Assembly (NCBI RefSeq): GCF_015679325.1
Contig: NZ_JADPVI010000001.1
Coordinates: 1,302,001 to 1,366,000 of the forward strand
DNA: 64,000 nucleotides
Source: Kaistella gelatinilytica
GTDB lineage: Bacteria > Bacteroidota > Bacteroidia > Flavobacteriales > Weeksellaceae
Reading direction: 5' to 3'
Part shown: positions 8,652 to 16,724 of the stretch, in pieces
Layout: each line of letters begins with the position of its first letter
Numbering within the stretch: position 1 is the first letter of the stretch
Position numbers and translations under genes: made by a program
The notes under the pieces: generated by a model
What the model saw: only the letters and a program-made list of their open reading frames with translations
The model's database searches: none
Told to the model about the DNA's origin: nothing

Positions 8652-10346
8652 TTATTTGGTGATCGAGGTCAAATATTCTGCGATCGGTCCTAATGTTAAA
8701 GCCGGGAAGAAAGCCAATGCAGCAATCAATAAGATCACGCCCAAAGTCATTAAACCAAAAGTCGGCGTATCTGTTTTTAAAGTTCCGGCACTTTCCGGGA
8801 TGTATTTTTTTTGAGCCAACAATCCTGCAATGGCAACTGGACCGATGATCGGTAAAAACCGGGAAAGAATTAAAACAATTCCTGTCGCGATATTCCACCA
8901 TTGCGTGTTGTCGCCCAATCCTTCGAACCCTGAACCGTTATTTGCGGAAGCAGAAGTAAATTCATACAACATTTCACTAAACCCGTGAAAGGACGGATTG
9001 TTCAAAGTTGCCGTTCCAAACTGCGGTTGATAAGCGGTTAAAGCCGTTCCTGCGAGAATTAAAAGTGGATGTAAAAGTGCGATCATCATTGCGATCTTCA
9101 TTTCTTTGGCTTCGATCTTTTTTCCTAAAAACTCCGGTGTTCTCCCTACCATCAAGCCACTAATAAATACGGCAAGAATAATGAAGACGAGATAATTTAG
9201 AATTCCGACTCCGACTCCACCGTAAAAACAGTTGATCATCATTGCGAGTAACATATTCATTCCGGAAAGTGGCATATAACTGTCGTGCATGGAATTCACA
9301 GAACCGGTAGAAATAACGGTTGTTGCAACACTCCAATAAGCAGACGCGGAACTTCCGAACCGAATTTCTTTACCTTCCATATTTCCGAGAGAAATATTGG
9401 CGCCCATTTCCTGTAAGGCTGGATTTCCGGCATTTTCAAAGGCAACATTCATCGCCATTAAGGATAGAAATCCAATGGACATGACGGCAAAAATCGTCCA
9501 ACTTAATTTTCTTCTTTTAATAAAATATCCAAAAGCAAAAACCAAGGCAAAAGGAAGCAACATTTGCGTCACCATTTCTGTGAAATTGCTAATGTAATTA
9601 GGGTTTTCTAAAGGATGTGCGGAGTTGGTTCCAAAAAATCCACCACCGTTCGTTCCTAAATGTTTGATAGGTACAAAAGCCGCAACAGGACCAGTTGAAA
9701 CATCGATAGTTTTCCCTTCCAAATTGGTAATTTTATCTTTACCATTGAAAGTCATCGGAGTTCCGTTCACCAATAAAATAAAACCAACTATTATTGAAAG
9801 TGGAATTAAAATTCTTGTAATAGATCGCACGAAGAAATCAAAGAAATTTCCCAGATTTTCAGTTGTTTTTTCTTTAAAGGCGACAAAAACGTGCGCCACT
9901 GCGGCCATTCCTGTTGCAGCTGTGGTAAACTGAAGAAACATTAAATACAATTGTCCTAAATAGCTTACGCCGGATTCCCCGGAATAATGCTGCAAATTAC
10001 AGTTCACTAAAAAGGAAATCGTCGTATTGAAAGCCAGATCAGCGCTCATTGCTGGATTATTATCCGGATTCAAAGGCAACCAGTTTTGGCTCATAAAAAC
10101 AAACATTCCAAGTAAAAACCACAAAAAATTAATTGCTAACAAAGCCATCATATTTTGTTTCCAGTTCCAGCCAGTCAGCGGATTCAAACCTGAGAGACGG
10201 AAAAATAATCTTTCAACAGGATCAAAAATAAAATCCAAAAAATTTTTTTCGTGTCCGTAAACTTTAGCGATATATTTCCCGAGTGGGATCGCCAAAATCA
10301 GCGTGACAACGAACATGAGGATAAGTCCCAGTAATTCTATATTCAT
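8652..10346 (-). CDS. kdpA: K+-transporting ATPase K+-channel subunit A
   Basis: 564 residues, close to E. coli KdpA (557), with about ten membrane segments. The pore-loop (selectivity filter) repeats are recognisable: [37 protein letters not shown] and [12 protein letters not shown]. KdpA forms the selective K+ path of the Kdp complex. The start ATG at 10346 lies 11 bases after the kdpF stop. It is the first large gene of the operon. Confidence 0.97.
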   Translation of the reverse strand: MNIELLGLILMFVVTLILAIPLGKYIAKVYGHEKNFLDFIFDPVERLFFRLSGLNPLTGWNWKQNMMALLAINFLWFLLGMFVFMSQNWLPLNPDNNPAMSADLAFNTTISFLVNCNLQHYSGESGVSYLGQLYLMFLQFTTAATGMAAVAHVFVAFKEKTTENLGNFFDFFVRSITRILIPLSIIVGFILLVNGTPMTFNGKDKITNLEGKTIDVSTGPVAAFVPIKHLGTNGGGFFGTNSAHPLENPNYISNFTEMVTQMLLPFALVFAFGYFIKRRKLSWTIFAVMSIGFLSLMAMNVAFENAGNPALQEMGANISLGNMEGKEIRFGSSASAYWSVATTVISTGSVNSMHDSYMPLSGMNMLLAMMINCFYGGVGVGILNYLVFIILAVFISGLMVGRTPEFLGKKIEAKEMKIAMMIALLHPLLILAGTALTAYQPQFGTATLNNPSFHGFSEMLYEFTSASANNGSGFEGLGDNTQWWNIATGIVLILSRFLPIIGPVAIAGLLAQKKYIPESAGTLKTDTPTFGLMTLGVILLIAALAFFPALTLGPIAEYLTSITK

Positions 10347-10357
10347 TTTGTTTTAAT

Positions 10358-10435
10358 TTAAAATTTTTCGGGTTTGATGAGCACGTAGCAGATGTAGCCA
10401 AATGCTGCGAGAGAAAGGATAAATAAGGTCCACAT
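10358..10435 (-). CDS. kdpF: KdpF-type micro-subunit of the K+ ATPase
   Basis: A 25-residue ORF, MWTLFILSLAAFGYICYVLI followed by KPEKF, a single hydrophobic helix ending in the KPEKF tail typical of KdpF peptides (known ones run to about 25-30 residues). It lies directly upstream of kdpA with an 11-base gap, exactly where kdpF belongs. KdpF is a lipid-like stabiliser of the KdpABC complex in E. coli. It is easily missed by gene callers because of its size. Confidence 0.85.
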   Translation of the reverse strand: MWTLFILSLAAFGYICYVLIKPEKF

Positions 10436-10439
10436 AGGT

Positions 10440-10523
10440 TTAAATTTTATCAAAAAAGTTAATAGATTTGGCGAGGAGGAAGAAGATCGCAATTCCGAGT
10501 GCCAGTAAAATAAGGGTCAACAT
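10440..10523 (-). CDS. Putative 27-residue membrane peptide upstream of kdpF
   Basis: A 27-residue ORF beginning MLTLILLALGIAIFFLLA and ending KSINFFDKI, a single transmembrane helix followed by a short polar tail. Its stop lies 4 bases from the kdpF start and its start 12 bases from the preceding micro-ORF, so translation is probably coupled. I do not recognise a named family. The spacing and the helix-plus-tail form suggest a small accessory subunit of the Kdp complex or a regulator (inference). Confidence 0.6.
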   Translation of the reverse strand: MLTLILLALGIAIFFLLAKSINFFDKI

Positions 10524-10535
10524 TGTTTTAATTAT

Positions 10536-10649
10536 TTAAGGATTAAAGATTCTGTAAGTCATTCCGATAAAAATAATGAGACCGAAGAACGCGGCTAGTA
10601 AATGCCAGGATCTTAGTTTTCTGTAATATTTTAATCTCCAGTTGATCAT
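10536..10649 (-). CDS. Putative 37-residue membrane peptide, first gene of the kdp operon
   Basis: A 37-residue ORF starting MINWRLKYYRKLRSWHLLAA and ending MTYRIFNP. A basic N-terminus precedes one hydrophobic helix (HLLAAFFGLIIFIGM). The positive-inside rule predicts an N-in orientation. It is followed after 12 bases by the next micro-ORF, and it is the first ORF downstream of the terminator at 10764-10795. No family is recognised. The chain of three micro-ORFs in the same orientation with short gaps supports real coding. Confidence 0.55.
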   Translation of the reverse strand: MINWRLKYYRKLRSWHLLAAFFGLIIFIGMTYRIFNP

Positions 10650-10763
10650 TGCTTTATATTTTTATATGCCAGAAGATTTACAAATGGCAGTCCGCAACTT
10701 TTAAAAAGCGCTGTATTGACTTACTATAAAGGGTTTTTACTTATTTTCAAAATTGAGGAACAG

Positions 10764-10795
10764 CAAAAAAGCCTATCATTTTGATAGGCTTGATT
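10764..10795 (-). terminator. Rho-independent terminator after the sigma-54-type regulator gene
   Basis: Ten-base arms AAGCCTATCA (10769-10778) and TGATAGGCTT (10782-10791) with a 3-base loop are followed on the minus strand by a T run (A run 10765-10770 on plus). It separates the regulator transcript from the kdp genes. Confidence 0.85.
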
Positions 10796-10847
10796 CTCAA
10801 ATTGAGAAGTTATTTTGGTGGAATAAGGTTGATATTGCGCGGAATTT

Positions 10848-10932
10848 CTTTAACGCAAAGACGCAAAAATTTTCTTTTATGGTGTTAACATTGTGAACAA
10901 TTAAGGTCGCAAAGGCGTTTCATTTAGTAAAG
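10848..10932. repeat. CGCAAAG-type dispersed intergenic repeat, copy A
   Basis: It contains TTAACGCAAAGACGCAAA and, about 35 bases on, GGTCGCAAAGGCGTTTCA followed by TTTAGTAAAG. Related copies are at 13215-13294, 18925-18970 and 32813-32850. Each pairs an ACGCAAAG block with a GCAAAGGCGT-like block. Confidence 0.6.
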
Positions 10933-10979
10933 GGAAAAAGTTTTTATAAATTTTCTTTTAAATTTTAAATCAGAATAAA

Positions 10980-12293
10980 TTATTTCATTTGGTATTCCTC
11001 CAGTTTGCGGTATAAAGTGGCAATACCGATGTCTAGAAGTCGCGCTGCTTCGGCTTTATTTCCTTTCGTGTAATTAAGAACTTTTAAGATATGATCTTTT
11101 TCTACGGAAGACATGGCGAAGGAATTTCCACTTTCGGAAGTCGGTAAATTTTCCGCGGAAAGTTGGTTGTTTTCCATTAAGATCAGACTTCTTTCGAGCG
11201 TGTTTTTTAATTCACGGATATTTCCTTTCCAGGGATTATTTTCTAATTTATGATAGAAATCTTCGTTAACGATGATATTTTTGAGGTTCATCTTCGTCGA
11301 AAATTGAGCGATGTAAAAGTCTGTCAGTTCCCGAATATCAGCTTTTCTTTCCCGCAGAGGCGGAAGATGAATTTCGAAAATATTTAAACGGAAATAAAGA
11401 TCTTCCCGGAAATTCCCGAGTCTGCTTTCTTCTTTTAAATCCCGATTTGTGGCAGCGATCAGACGGAAATTTGAATTAGAAATTTTGGTGTCGCCCATTT
11501 TGATAAACTCCCCACTTTCTAAAACACGCAACATTTTTGACTGCAATTCTAAAGGCATTTCACCGATCTCATCTAAAAATAAGGTTCCGTTTTGGGCTTC
11601 TTCGATCAAACCTTTTTTATCCGAAATTGCGCCGGTAAAAGCGCCTTTTTTATGTCCAAAAAGTTCACTTTCCAAAACATCTTTTCCGAAAGCCGAACAG
11701 TTGATCGCCATGAAATTTCCTTTTTTTCGGGAACTTTCGTGGTGAATGGCATTGGCAAAAACTTCTTTTCCGGTTCCGGTTTCTCCGGTTAAAAGTACGG
11801 CAGTTTCGGTATTTGAAACTTTTTCTGCAAGCATTTTTGAATAGAGAAAACTTTGAGATTTCCCGATAATATTTGAAAAATCGGTTTTAGAATTCACTTT
11901 TTCCTGCTGAATATTTTTGCGATTATAACTTACTTTTTCCAAAGCTTTGGCAACGAGTGGAATAATTTTTTCATTGTCGTCGCCTTTCACAATATAATCA
12001 TAGGCGCCGTTTCGCATCGCTTGAACGCCGTCCGGAATATTTCCGTACGCAGTCATCAAAATAATTTCAATGTGCGAATATTTGGTTTTAATTTCCCGAA
12101 CCAAATCAACGCCAAACGCATCCGGAAGTTTAACATCACACAAAACCAGATCAATATCATGATTCGACAACATATTCATTCCGGAACGTGCGGTTGAAGC
12201 CTGAAAAACTTCGTAGCCTTCGTTGGAAACAATCATTCCGAGGAGTTTGAGGAGTTTGAGTTCGTCGTCGATGATGAGGATTTTGGAGTTCAC
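10980..12293 (-). CDS. Sigma-54-dependent response regulator (NtrC type) at the head of the kdp cluster
   Basis: 437 residues from a GTG start at 12293. The receiver domain (1-120) has acidic-pocket residues D9-D10, phospho-acceptor D53 (LVLCDVKLPD) and a conserved Lys later. The AAA+ domain has Walker A GETGTGKE, the sigma-54 contact loop GAFTGA near residue 216, Walker B GTLFLDEIGEMPLE and the arginine-finger region FREDLYFRLN. A Fis-type HTH lies at the C-terminus (NKAEAARLLDIGIATLYRKL). In Proteobacteria KdpE is an OmpR-type regulator, so this is a different class. In the absence of another regulator it is the likely partner of the kinase at 1617-3326 (inference). Confidence 0.92.
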   Translation of the reverse strand: MNSKILIIDDELKLLKLLGMIVSNEGYEVFQASTARSGMNMLSNHDIDLVLCDVKLPDAFGVDLVREIKTKYSHIEIILMTAYGNIPDGVQAMRNGAYDYIVKGDDNEKIIPLVAKALEKVSYNRKNIQQEKVNSKTDFSNIIGKSQSFLYSKMLAEKVSNTETAVLLTGETGTGKEVFANAIHHESSRKKGNFMAINCSAFGKDVLESELFGHKKGAFTGAISDKKGLIEEAQNGTLFLDEIGEMPLELQSKMLRVLESGEFIKMGDTKISNSNFRLIAATNRDLKEESRLGNFREDLYFRLNIFEIHLPPLRERKADIRELTDFYIAQFSTKMNLKNIIVNEDFYHKLENNPWKGNIRELKNTLERSLILMENNQLSAENLPTSESGNSFAMSSVEKDHILKVLNYTKGNKAEAARLLDIGIATLYRKLEEYQMK

Positions 12294-12428
12294 AAAAAAT
12301 TATTTTAAAGTTGTTGCTAAAGTAGGAAAAGATTAGTTCATCTCGTTTAAATTTCGGGATATAGATTTTGAGCACAGAACGTATTATTTTTTCGTGATCA
12401 CCATGAAAATTACCAGTTTCAGTAGCAA

Positions 12429-12470
12429 AAAAAATGTTCCAAAGCGAAAACTCACTTTGGAACATTTTAA
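12429..12470 (-). terminator. Strong terminator after the DJ-1/PfpI gene
   Basis: Perfect 14-base arms AAAATGTTCCAAAG (12431-12444) and CTTTGGAACATTTT (12455-12468) with a 10-base loop. On the minus strand a run of eight T follows, so it terminates the gene ending at 12496. Confidence 0.92.
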
Positions 12471-12495
12471 TTAAAAAATAGAACTTAAGTCTATC

Positions 12496-13176
12496 TTATT
12501 TTTGAAGCTTAGCCAAGAGCATTTCAGCTACTTTTTCAGAGGAAGCTGGATTCTGACCCGTGATCAATAATCCGTCTTCGATTGCATATTCTTCGAAATC
12601 TCCTTTTTTGCTGTAGATTCCGCCGTTTTCCTTCAACATGTCTTCTACTAAAAATGGAACAACGTCTGTAAGTTTTACCAAAGCTTCTTCTGTATTGGTA
12701 AATCCAGTGACTTTTTTACCTTTTACCAAAGGTTCTCCATCGGTATTTTTTACATGTTTCAAGGCTGCCGGAGCGTGACAAACGAAAGATACAGGTTTGT
12801 TAGCATTATAAAAACTTTCGATCAGTTGCGCGGAAGTTTCGCTTTCTGCCAAATCCCATAATGGTCCGTGACCGCCTGGATAAAAGACGGCATCGTAATC
12901 ATCAGATGAAACTTCAGAAAGTTTGTGCGTTTTGCTTAATTTTTCCTGTAAAGATGCATCAGCTTTGAATCTTTTGGTCGATTCTGTTTGATTTTCTGGT
13001 TTGTCACTGGTTGGATCAATTGGTGGTTGACCGCCATTTGGTGAGGCTAAAGTCACGTCAACTCCTTTGTCAACTAAGTAGTAATATGGACTTGCAAATT
13101 CTTCAATCCAAAAGCCTGTTTTTTCGCCAGTATTTCCTAATTGATCGTGTGATGTTAAGACAAATAATATTTTCAT
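12496..13176 (-). CDS. DJ-1/PfpI family protein (class I glutamine amidotransferase-like, Hsp31-like)
   Basis: 226 residues. The family nucleophile elbow is visible as SFVCHAPAAL, with the catalytic Cys followed by His, and an upstream DAVFYPGGHGPLWDL motif supplies the acidic residue and oxyanion region. The overall layout (N-terminal KILFVLTSHDQ, substrate loop SPNGGQPPIDP) resembles the Hsp31/glyoxalase III branch that detoxifies methylglyoxal or acts as a chaperone or deglycase. There is no signal peptide, so it is cytoplasmic. It is transcribed alone, ending at a strong terminator. The exact reaction cannot be fixed from sequence. Confidence 0.88.
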   Translation of the reverse strand: MKILFVLTSHDQLGNTGEKTGFWIEEFASPYYYLVDKGVDVTLASPNGGQPPIDPTSDKPENQTESTKRFKADASLQEKLSKTHKLSEVSSDDYDAVFYPGGHGPLWDLAESETSAQLIESFYNANKPVSFVCHAPAALKHVKNTDGEPLVKGKKVTGFTNTEEALVKLTDVVPFLVEDMLKENGGIYSKKGDFEEYAIEDGLLITGQNPASSEKVAEMLLAKLQK

Positions 13177-13214
13177 ATGATTTTTTTATGTATTTAATTT
13201 ATGTTTTGATTTTA

Positions 13215-13294
13215 ATTCTTAACGCAAAGCGCGCAAAGATTTTCTAAAAAAGATGGTGCTTTTGAAAGGACGCAAAGGCGTAAACTTAGCAAAG
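13215..13294. repeat. CGCAAAG-type dispersed intergenic repeat, copy B
   Basis: It carries TTAACGCAAAGCGCGCAAAG and, about 40 bases later, GGACGCAAAGGCGTAAACTT with TAGCAAAGG. It occupies most of the 159-base gap between the DJ-1/PfpI start and the alcohol dehydrogenase stop. Confidence 0.6.
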
Positions 13295-13335
13295 GCTACA
13301 ATCGATTCTAAGTTAGAACTTACTTCATTTCTTTC

Positions 13336-14496
13336 TTAATAACTCATTTCGATGATTTTCTGAGCGTCAGAAGGTTTCAAAGATTTGTGTTCTCCAAGTC
13401 CTTCCCAACCTCTTTCAGTAAAACGTTTTGCAACGGTGCTTCCGGTTTCTGAGTAGTCTTTGGTGTAATCTGATAATTTAATATCGATTTTTAAAGATTT
13501 GAAAAACTCATCGGTTTTGTCAATTCCAGCGTGGGCTTTTTCTTCTAAAGTTCCATCGGTGATATTCCAAACTCTCTCAGCATATTGTGCTAATTTTTCT
13601 TTCTTGGTTTCGAAATTATAACGGTAATGATTTCCGGCTAAAATTGCCAAAGTTCTGGCGTGATCGATTCCGTACAATGCGGTCAATTCGTGTCCCATGG
13701 AGTGAACTGCCCAATCTCCCGGAACACCTTGTTGAATTAATCCATTCAAAGCCATCGTACAACTCCACATAAAATTCGACGCTGCTTCATAATCTGAAGG
13801 ATCTTTCATAATCGCCGGAGCCGTTTCAACCAAAGTCTGCATAATACTTTCTGCGAAACGATCCTGTAATTTTGCACCGATCGGATACGTCATATATTGT
13901 TCCATCACGTGCGTGAAAGCATCTGCAATTCCGTTTGCTAGTTGACGTTGTGGAATTGACTTAATAACTTCCGGATCCAGAACAGAAAATTGCGCGAACA
14001 TTCCCGGTCCACCAAAAGCTAATTTTTCCTGAGTTTCTGCTCTCGTAATTACGGAACCTGAATTCATTTCTGAACCGGTCGCAGGAAGTGTTAAAACCGT
14101 TGCGAAAGGCATTCCTTCGGTTACTGGTTTTTTATTCGTCAATAAATCCCACGGCGTTTCGCCTTCATACAAAGCGGCGGCTGATAAAAATTTAGTTCCA
14201 TCAATGACAGAACCGCCACCAACGGCTAAAAGATAAGTGATTTGTTCTTCTTTAATAACTTTCAATGCATCCAATAAAACGCTGTATTCCGGGTTTGCCG
14301 GAATTCCACCGAATTCTACCACTTCATATCCTGAAAGTGCTTTTTTCACTTGGTCATAAACTCCATTTTTCATAATACTTCCTCCGCCGTAAAGCATGAG
14401 TATTTTTGAATTTGCTGGAATTTCTGTTGATAGATTTTCTATTTGTCCTTTACCAAACAATATTTTTGTTGGATTTCTGTATTTAAAATTGTTCAT
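13336..14496 (-). CDS. Iron-containing alcohol dehydrogenase (YqhD/BDH-like)
   Basis: 386 residues, full length for group III alcohol dehydrogenases. The nucleotide-binding motif GGGSVIDGTKF and the ATGSEMNSGSVIT segment are typical. Metal ligands are expected in GIADAFTHVMEQY (Asp and His) and in HSMGHELTALYGIDHARTL (two His). Relatives reduce short and medium aldehydes with NADPH. It is the last gene of a run doxX-tetR-MDR reductase-this gene, with an 18-base gap after the reductase, which suggests a shared role in aldehyde or quinone detoxification (inference). Confidence 0.92.
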   Translation of the reverse strand: MNNFKYRNPTKILFGKGQIENLSTEIPANSKILMLYGGGSIMKNGVYDQVKKALSGYEVVEFGGIPANPEYSVLLDALKVIKEEQITYLLAVGGGSVIDGTKFLSAAALYEGETPWDLLTNKKPVTEGMPFATVLTLPATGSEMNSGSVITRAETQEKLAFGGPGMFAQFSVLDPEVIKSIPQRQLANGIADAFTHVMEQYMTYPIGAKLQDRFAESIMQTLVETAPAIMKDPSDYEAASNFMWSCTMALNGLIQQGVPGDWAVHSMGHELTALYGIDHARTLAILAGNHYRYNFETKKEKLAQYAERVWNITDGTLEEKAHAGIDKTDEFFKSLKIDIKLSDYTKDYSETGSTVAKRFTERGWEGLGEHKSLKPSDAQKIIEMSY

Positions 14497-14514
14497 ATTT
14501 TTGTTTTTTACTGT

Positions 14515-15510
14515 TTATATTTTTACGATCATTTTTCCTTCATTCTTCCCTTCGAAAAGATCCATGAATGCTTGGGGAATATTTTCAAAACCTTCCACGA
14601 TGGTTTCTGAATAAGTCAATTTTCCATCGGATAACCATTGTGATAAATGCCTCATTCCTTCCGGAAACTTCTCTGCATAATTCCCTACGATGAAACCTTG
14701 CATTAAGGCACTTTTACGAATTAAAAAATGTTCAACTCTTGGACCTTGAGGAACGGAAGTATCGTTGTAAGCGGAAATGGCGCCACACACAATAATTCTT
14801 CCCAGTCTATTGATATTCGCATGAACGCTGTCGGAAATCGTTCCACCAACATTGTCAAAATAAACATCAACTCCATCCGGACAAACTTCTGCAATGGCTT
14901 TGGTCAAGTCCGTTGTTGTTTTATAATTAATGGCTTCATCAAAACCGAATTTTGATTTTAGCATTTCTACTTTTTCGTCTGTTCCGGCGATTCCAATAAC
15001 GCGACAGCCTAATATTTTTCCGATCTGACCAACGATACTTCCGACGGCTCCAGCTGCTCCGGAAACAATGAGAGTTTCTCCTTTTTGTGCTTTCCCAATT
15101 TCTGTGAGTCCGAAATAAGCCGTTAATCCGGTCATTCCCAAAACACCGAGATAATTAGAAAGTGGCGCTATTTTATCATCTATTTTTAAAAGGTTTTCTC
15201 CTTTTAATGTTTGAAATTCCTTCCAGTTCAACATTCCCGAAACAAAATCTCCTTTCTTGAATTTTTCATTTTGCGATTCTGTCACTTCTGCTACAACTCC
15301 GGAACTCATTGCTTTTTGAAGTTCAAAAGGCGGAACGTAAGATTTTGCATCACTCATTCTCCCTCTTAAATAAGGATCTACTGAAACGAATTTTGTTTTT
15401 AAAAGAACTTCACCTTCCTTTAAAGCAGGCATTTCTTCTTCCAACAATTTAAAATCTGAAAGTTGAGGTTTGCCAAATGGACGGCTGTTTAATATGATTG
15501 TTTTATTCAT
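14515..15510 (-). CDS. Zinc-independent MDR-family NADP-dependent oxidoreductase
   Basis: 331 residues with an N-terminal GroES-like domain and a Rossmann domain carrying the SGAAGAVGSIVGQIGK nucleotide motif. The layout (FVSVDPYLRGRMSD, then YFDNVGGTISD and GPRVEHFLIRKSALMQGF) is that of the leukotriene B4 12-hydroxydehydrogenase/2-alkenal reductase branch (also called CurA-like). No structural zinc Cys cluster is present. These enzymes reduce the C=C bond of alpha,beta-unsaturated carbonyls. It lies 47 bases after tetR and is probably controlled by it. Confidence 0.92.
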   Translation of the reverse strand: MNKTIILNSRPFGKPQLSDFKLLEEEMPALKEGEVLLKTKFVSVDPYLRGRMSDAKSYVPPFELQKAMSSGVVAEVTESQNEKFKKGDFVSGMLNWKEFQTLKGENLLKIDDKIAPLSNYLGVLGMTGLTAYFGLTEIGKAQKGETLIVSGAAGAVGSIVGQIGKILGCRVIGIAGTDEKVEMLKSKFGFDEAINYKTTTDLTKAIAEVCPDGVDVYFDNVGGTISDSVHANINRLGRIIVCGAISAYNDTSVPQGPRVEHFLIRKSALMQGFIVGNYAEKFPEGMRHLSQWLSDGKLTYSETIVEGFENIPQAFMDLFEGKNEGKMIVKI

Positions 15511-15557
15511 TGTGTTGAATTTTTTAATTTTTAAGAATTAATTTTTTGAAAAATAAT

Positions 15558-16133
15558 TTAGATTTTAATCGCATCCCAAGCTGCTTTAAAAGTCTCCGCT
15601 TTAGCTTCTTCACTTAAAGTGTAAATTTCGCGTTCCTGCATTCCCAACAAAAAAGACAGTGGATACACGGTAAAAGCGTATAAAATATAATCGGAAAGCG
15701 GTTTTATAATTCCTTCCTTTTTTCCTTTTTCCCAAAGATTTAATAAAGGCTGCAAATTTTTTAAACCTTCTACTCTAATTTCTTCCTCGATCATAGGACT
15801 GTTGTCACACTGCGATAAAAAATTGGCTTCTTTAATTTGGTTGAGTTTGTAATTCGCTATATTAAACCAGATGACTTCGAAACCTTTTTTTACCGATAAC
15901 TCTTCGGTGTAACCTTGGAAAGCACAGTTGCTAAAATCTTCTTTTACTTCCAAATACAATTTGTTGACGAGATCCTGTTTATTTTCGAAATAGAGATAAA
16001 TGGTCGCTGGAGCGACACCTGCGAGTTGTGCAATTTTAGACATCGGTGCATTGTGAAAACCATGGTTATTCACCAAAGTCAAGGTTGCGTTCAAAAGTGC
16101 TGTTCGTTTGTCTGTTATTTTTTCTTTTTTCAT
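15558..16133 (-). CDS. TetR/AcrR-family regulator of the doxX-reductase-dehydrogenase operon
   Basis: 191 residues. The N-terminal HTH (about 8-55) shows the family pattern KRTALLNATLTLVNNHGFH and APATIYLYFENKQDLVNKLY. The C-terminal ligand domain has no recognisable specificity. Its start codon overlaps the doxX stop (ATGA), so the two are translated together. A 14-bp palindrome lies at the doxX promoter and is the obvious autoregulatory operator (inference). The ligand may be an electrophile or aldehyde, given the enzymes downstream. Confidence 0.92.
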   Translation of the reverse strand: MKKEKITDKRTALLNATLTLVNNHGFHNAPMSKIAQLAGVAPATIYLYFENKQDLVNKLYLEVKEDFSNCAFQGYTEELSVKKGFEVIWFNIANYKLNQIKEANFLSQCDNSPMIEEEIRVEGLKNLQPLLNLWEKGKKEGIIKPLSDYILYAFTVYPLSFLLGMQEREIYTLSEEAKAETFKAAWDAIKI

Positions 16134-16528
16134 CGTGATTCAATTCTTGCCAATGAAGTAAATTGGTAGGATTTCCAGGAAAGCCAGATCAATACAAATT
16201 GAAAAAACAATCTGATATTCGCAACCGTGTGACTTCCAATAACGGGTTGATCTTTCAAAGCATCTGAAATATGAAGCGGCAGAAAAATCACCATCAGAAC
16301 GAAAATTCCGAACAAGCCATACTTCGTATATTTTTGATTTAAAAATAAAGTGACAATCCCCAAAAGCAACTCTATAATTCCCGACAAATAAACGATTGCC
16401 AGCGGAAAAGGAATATAGGAAGGTACGATGGGAACGTAAAATTCAGGATTCAACAAGTGATACACCCCTGAAACCATCATTAAACCAGCTAAAAATATAC
16501 TTACGATTACCCAAAATATTACTTTCAT
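16130..16528 (-). CDS. DoxX-family small membrane protein
   Basis: 132 residues from the ATG at 16528, chosen because it begins at the first membrane helix and sits 23 bases downstream of a good -7 box. An upstream in-frame ATG at 16582 would lie inside the operator. Four predicted helices are present (IFWVIVSIFLAGLMMVSG; PLAIVYLSGIIELLLGI; YGLFGIFVLMVIFLPL; RLFFQFVLIWLSW). The family is poorly defined and often linked to redox or quinone metabolism. First gene of the four-gene operon. Confidence 0.82.
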   Translation of the reverse strand: MKVIFWVIVSIFLAGLMMVSGVYHLLNPEFYVPIVPSYIPFPLAIVYLSGIIELLLGIVTLFLNQKYTKYGLFGIFVLMVIFLPLHISDALKDQPVIGSHTVANIRLFFQFVLIWLSWKSYQFTSLARIESR

Positions 16529-16550
16529 GTTATTCTTTTTTTTAACTACA

Positions 16551-16558
16551 CAAAGGTA
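16551..16558 (-). promoter_or_regulatory. -7 promoter box of the doxX-tetR operon
   Basis: On the minus strand the octamer TACCTTTG fits TAnnTTTG. Transcription would start near 16544, 16 bases before the doxX ATG. The -33 region coincides with the palindrome at 16570-16583. Confidence 0.6.
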
Positions 16559-16569
16559 CGATAAAAAAG

Positions 16570-16583
16570 AATGAACGTTCATT
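16570..16583. promoter_or_regulatory. Palindromic TetR operator candidate AATGAACGTTCATT
   Basis: A perfect 14-bp palindrome placed over the -33 region of the doxX promoter. GAACGTTC cores are seen in other TetR-family operators. Binding here would block RNA polymerase, giving autoregulation of the operon. Confidence 0.65.
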
Positions 16584-16724
16584 TATTTTATCTATGTGAC
16601 TATTTTGAAATTTATTTTGAAGAAATTCAGCTTGATCAGATTTAAAGTAAAGACTTTTAATTTCTTGAAACAATCCTTTCAATTCCTCTTAAACTTCTTA
16701 TTTTAGCGCTTCTAAAAATGCTTT

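Larger units (their letters stand above)
10650..10979. other. Kdp upstream region: regulator terminator, probable kdp promoter zone and a CGCAAAG repeat
   Basis: A 330-base gap between the regulator gene and the kdp micro-ORFs. It holds a terminator (10764-10795), a 7-bp inverted repeat TTCTCAA/TTGAGAA (10794-10808) and a dispersed repeat (10848-10932). The kdp promoter should lie in 10650-10763. I looked for a sigma-54 -24/-12 element (GG-N10-GC) there and did not find one. Confidence 0.55.

Noticed and set aside
8635..8901. N-terminal extension of KdpB
   Set aside because: The frame is open upstream into kdpA, but the residues are unlike KdpB and the ATG at 8634 has the expected operon spacing.
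10650..10763. Sigma-54 promoter for the kdp genes
   Set aside because: No GG-N10-GC pair with flanking consensus was found on the minus strand, although the regulator would suggest one.
12157..12465. Minus-strand reading frame overlapping the regulator start
   Set aside because: Composition and residues look like an out-of-frame shadow of the regulator gene and the terminator region.
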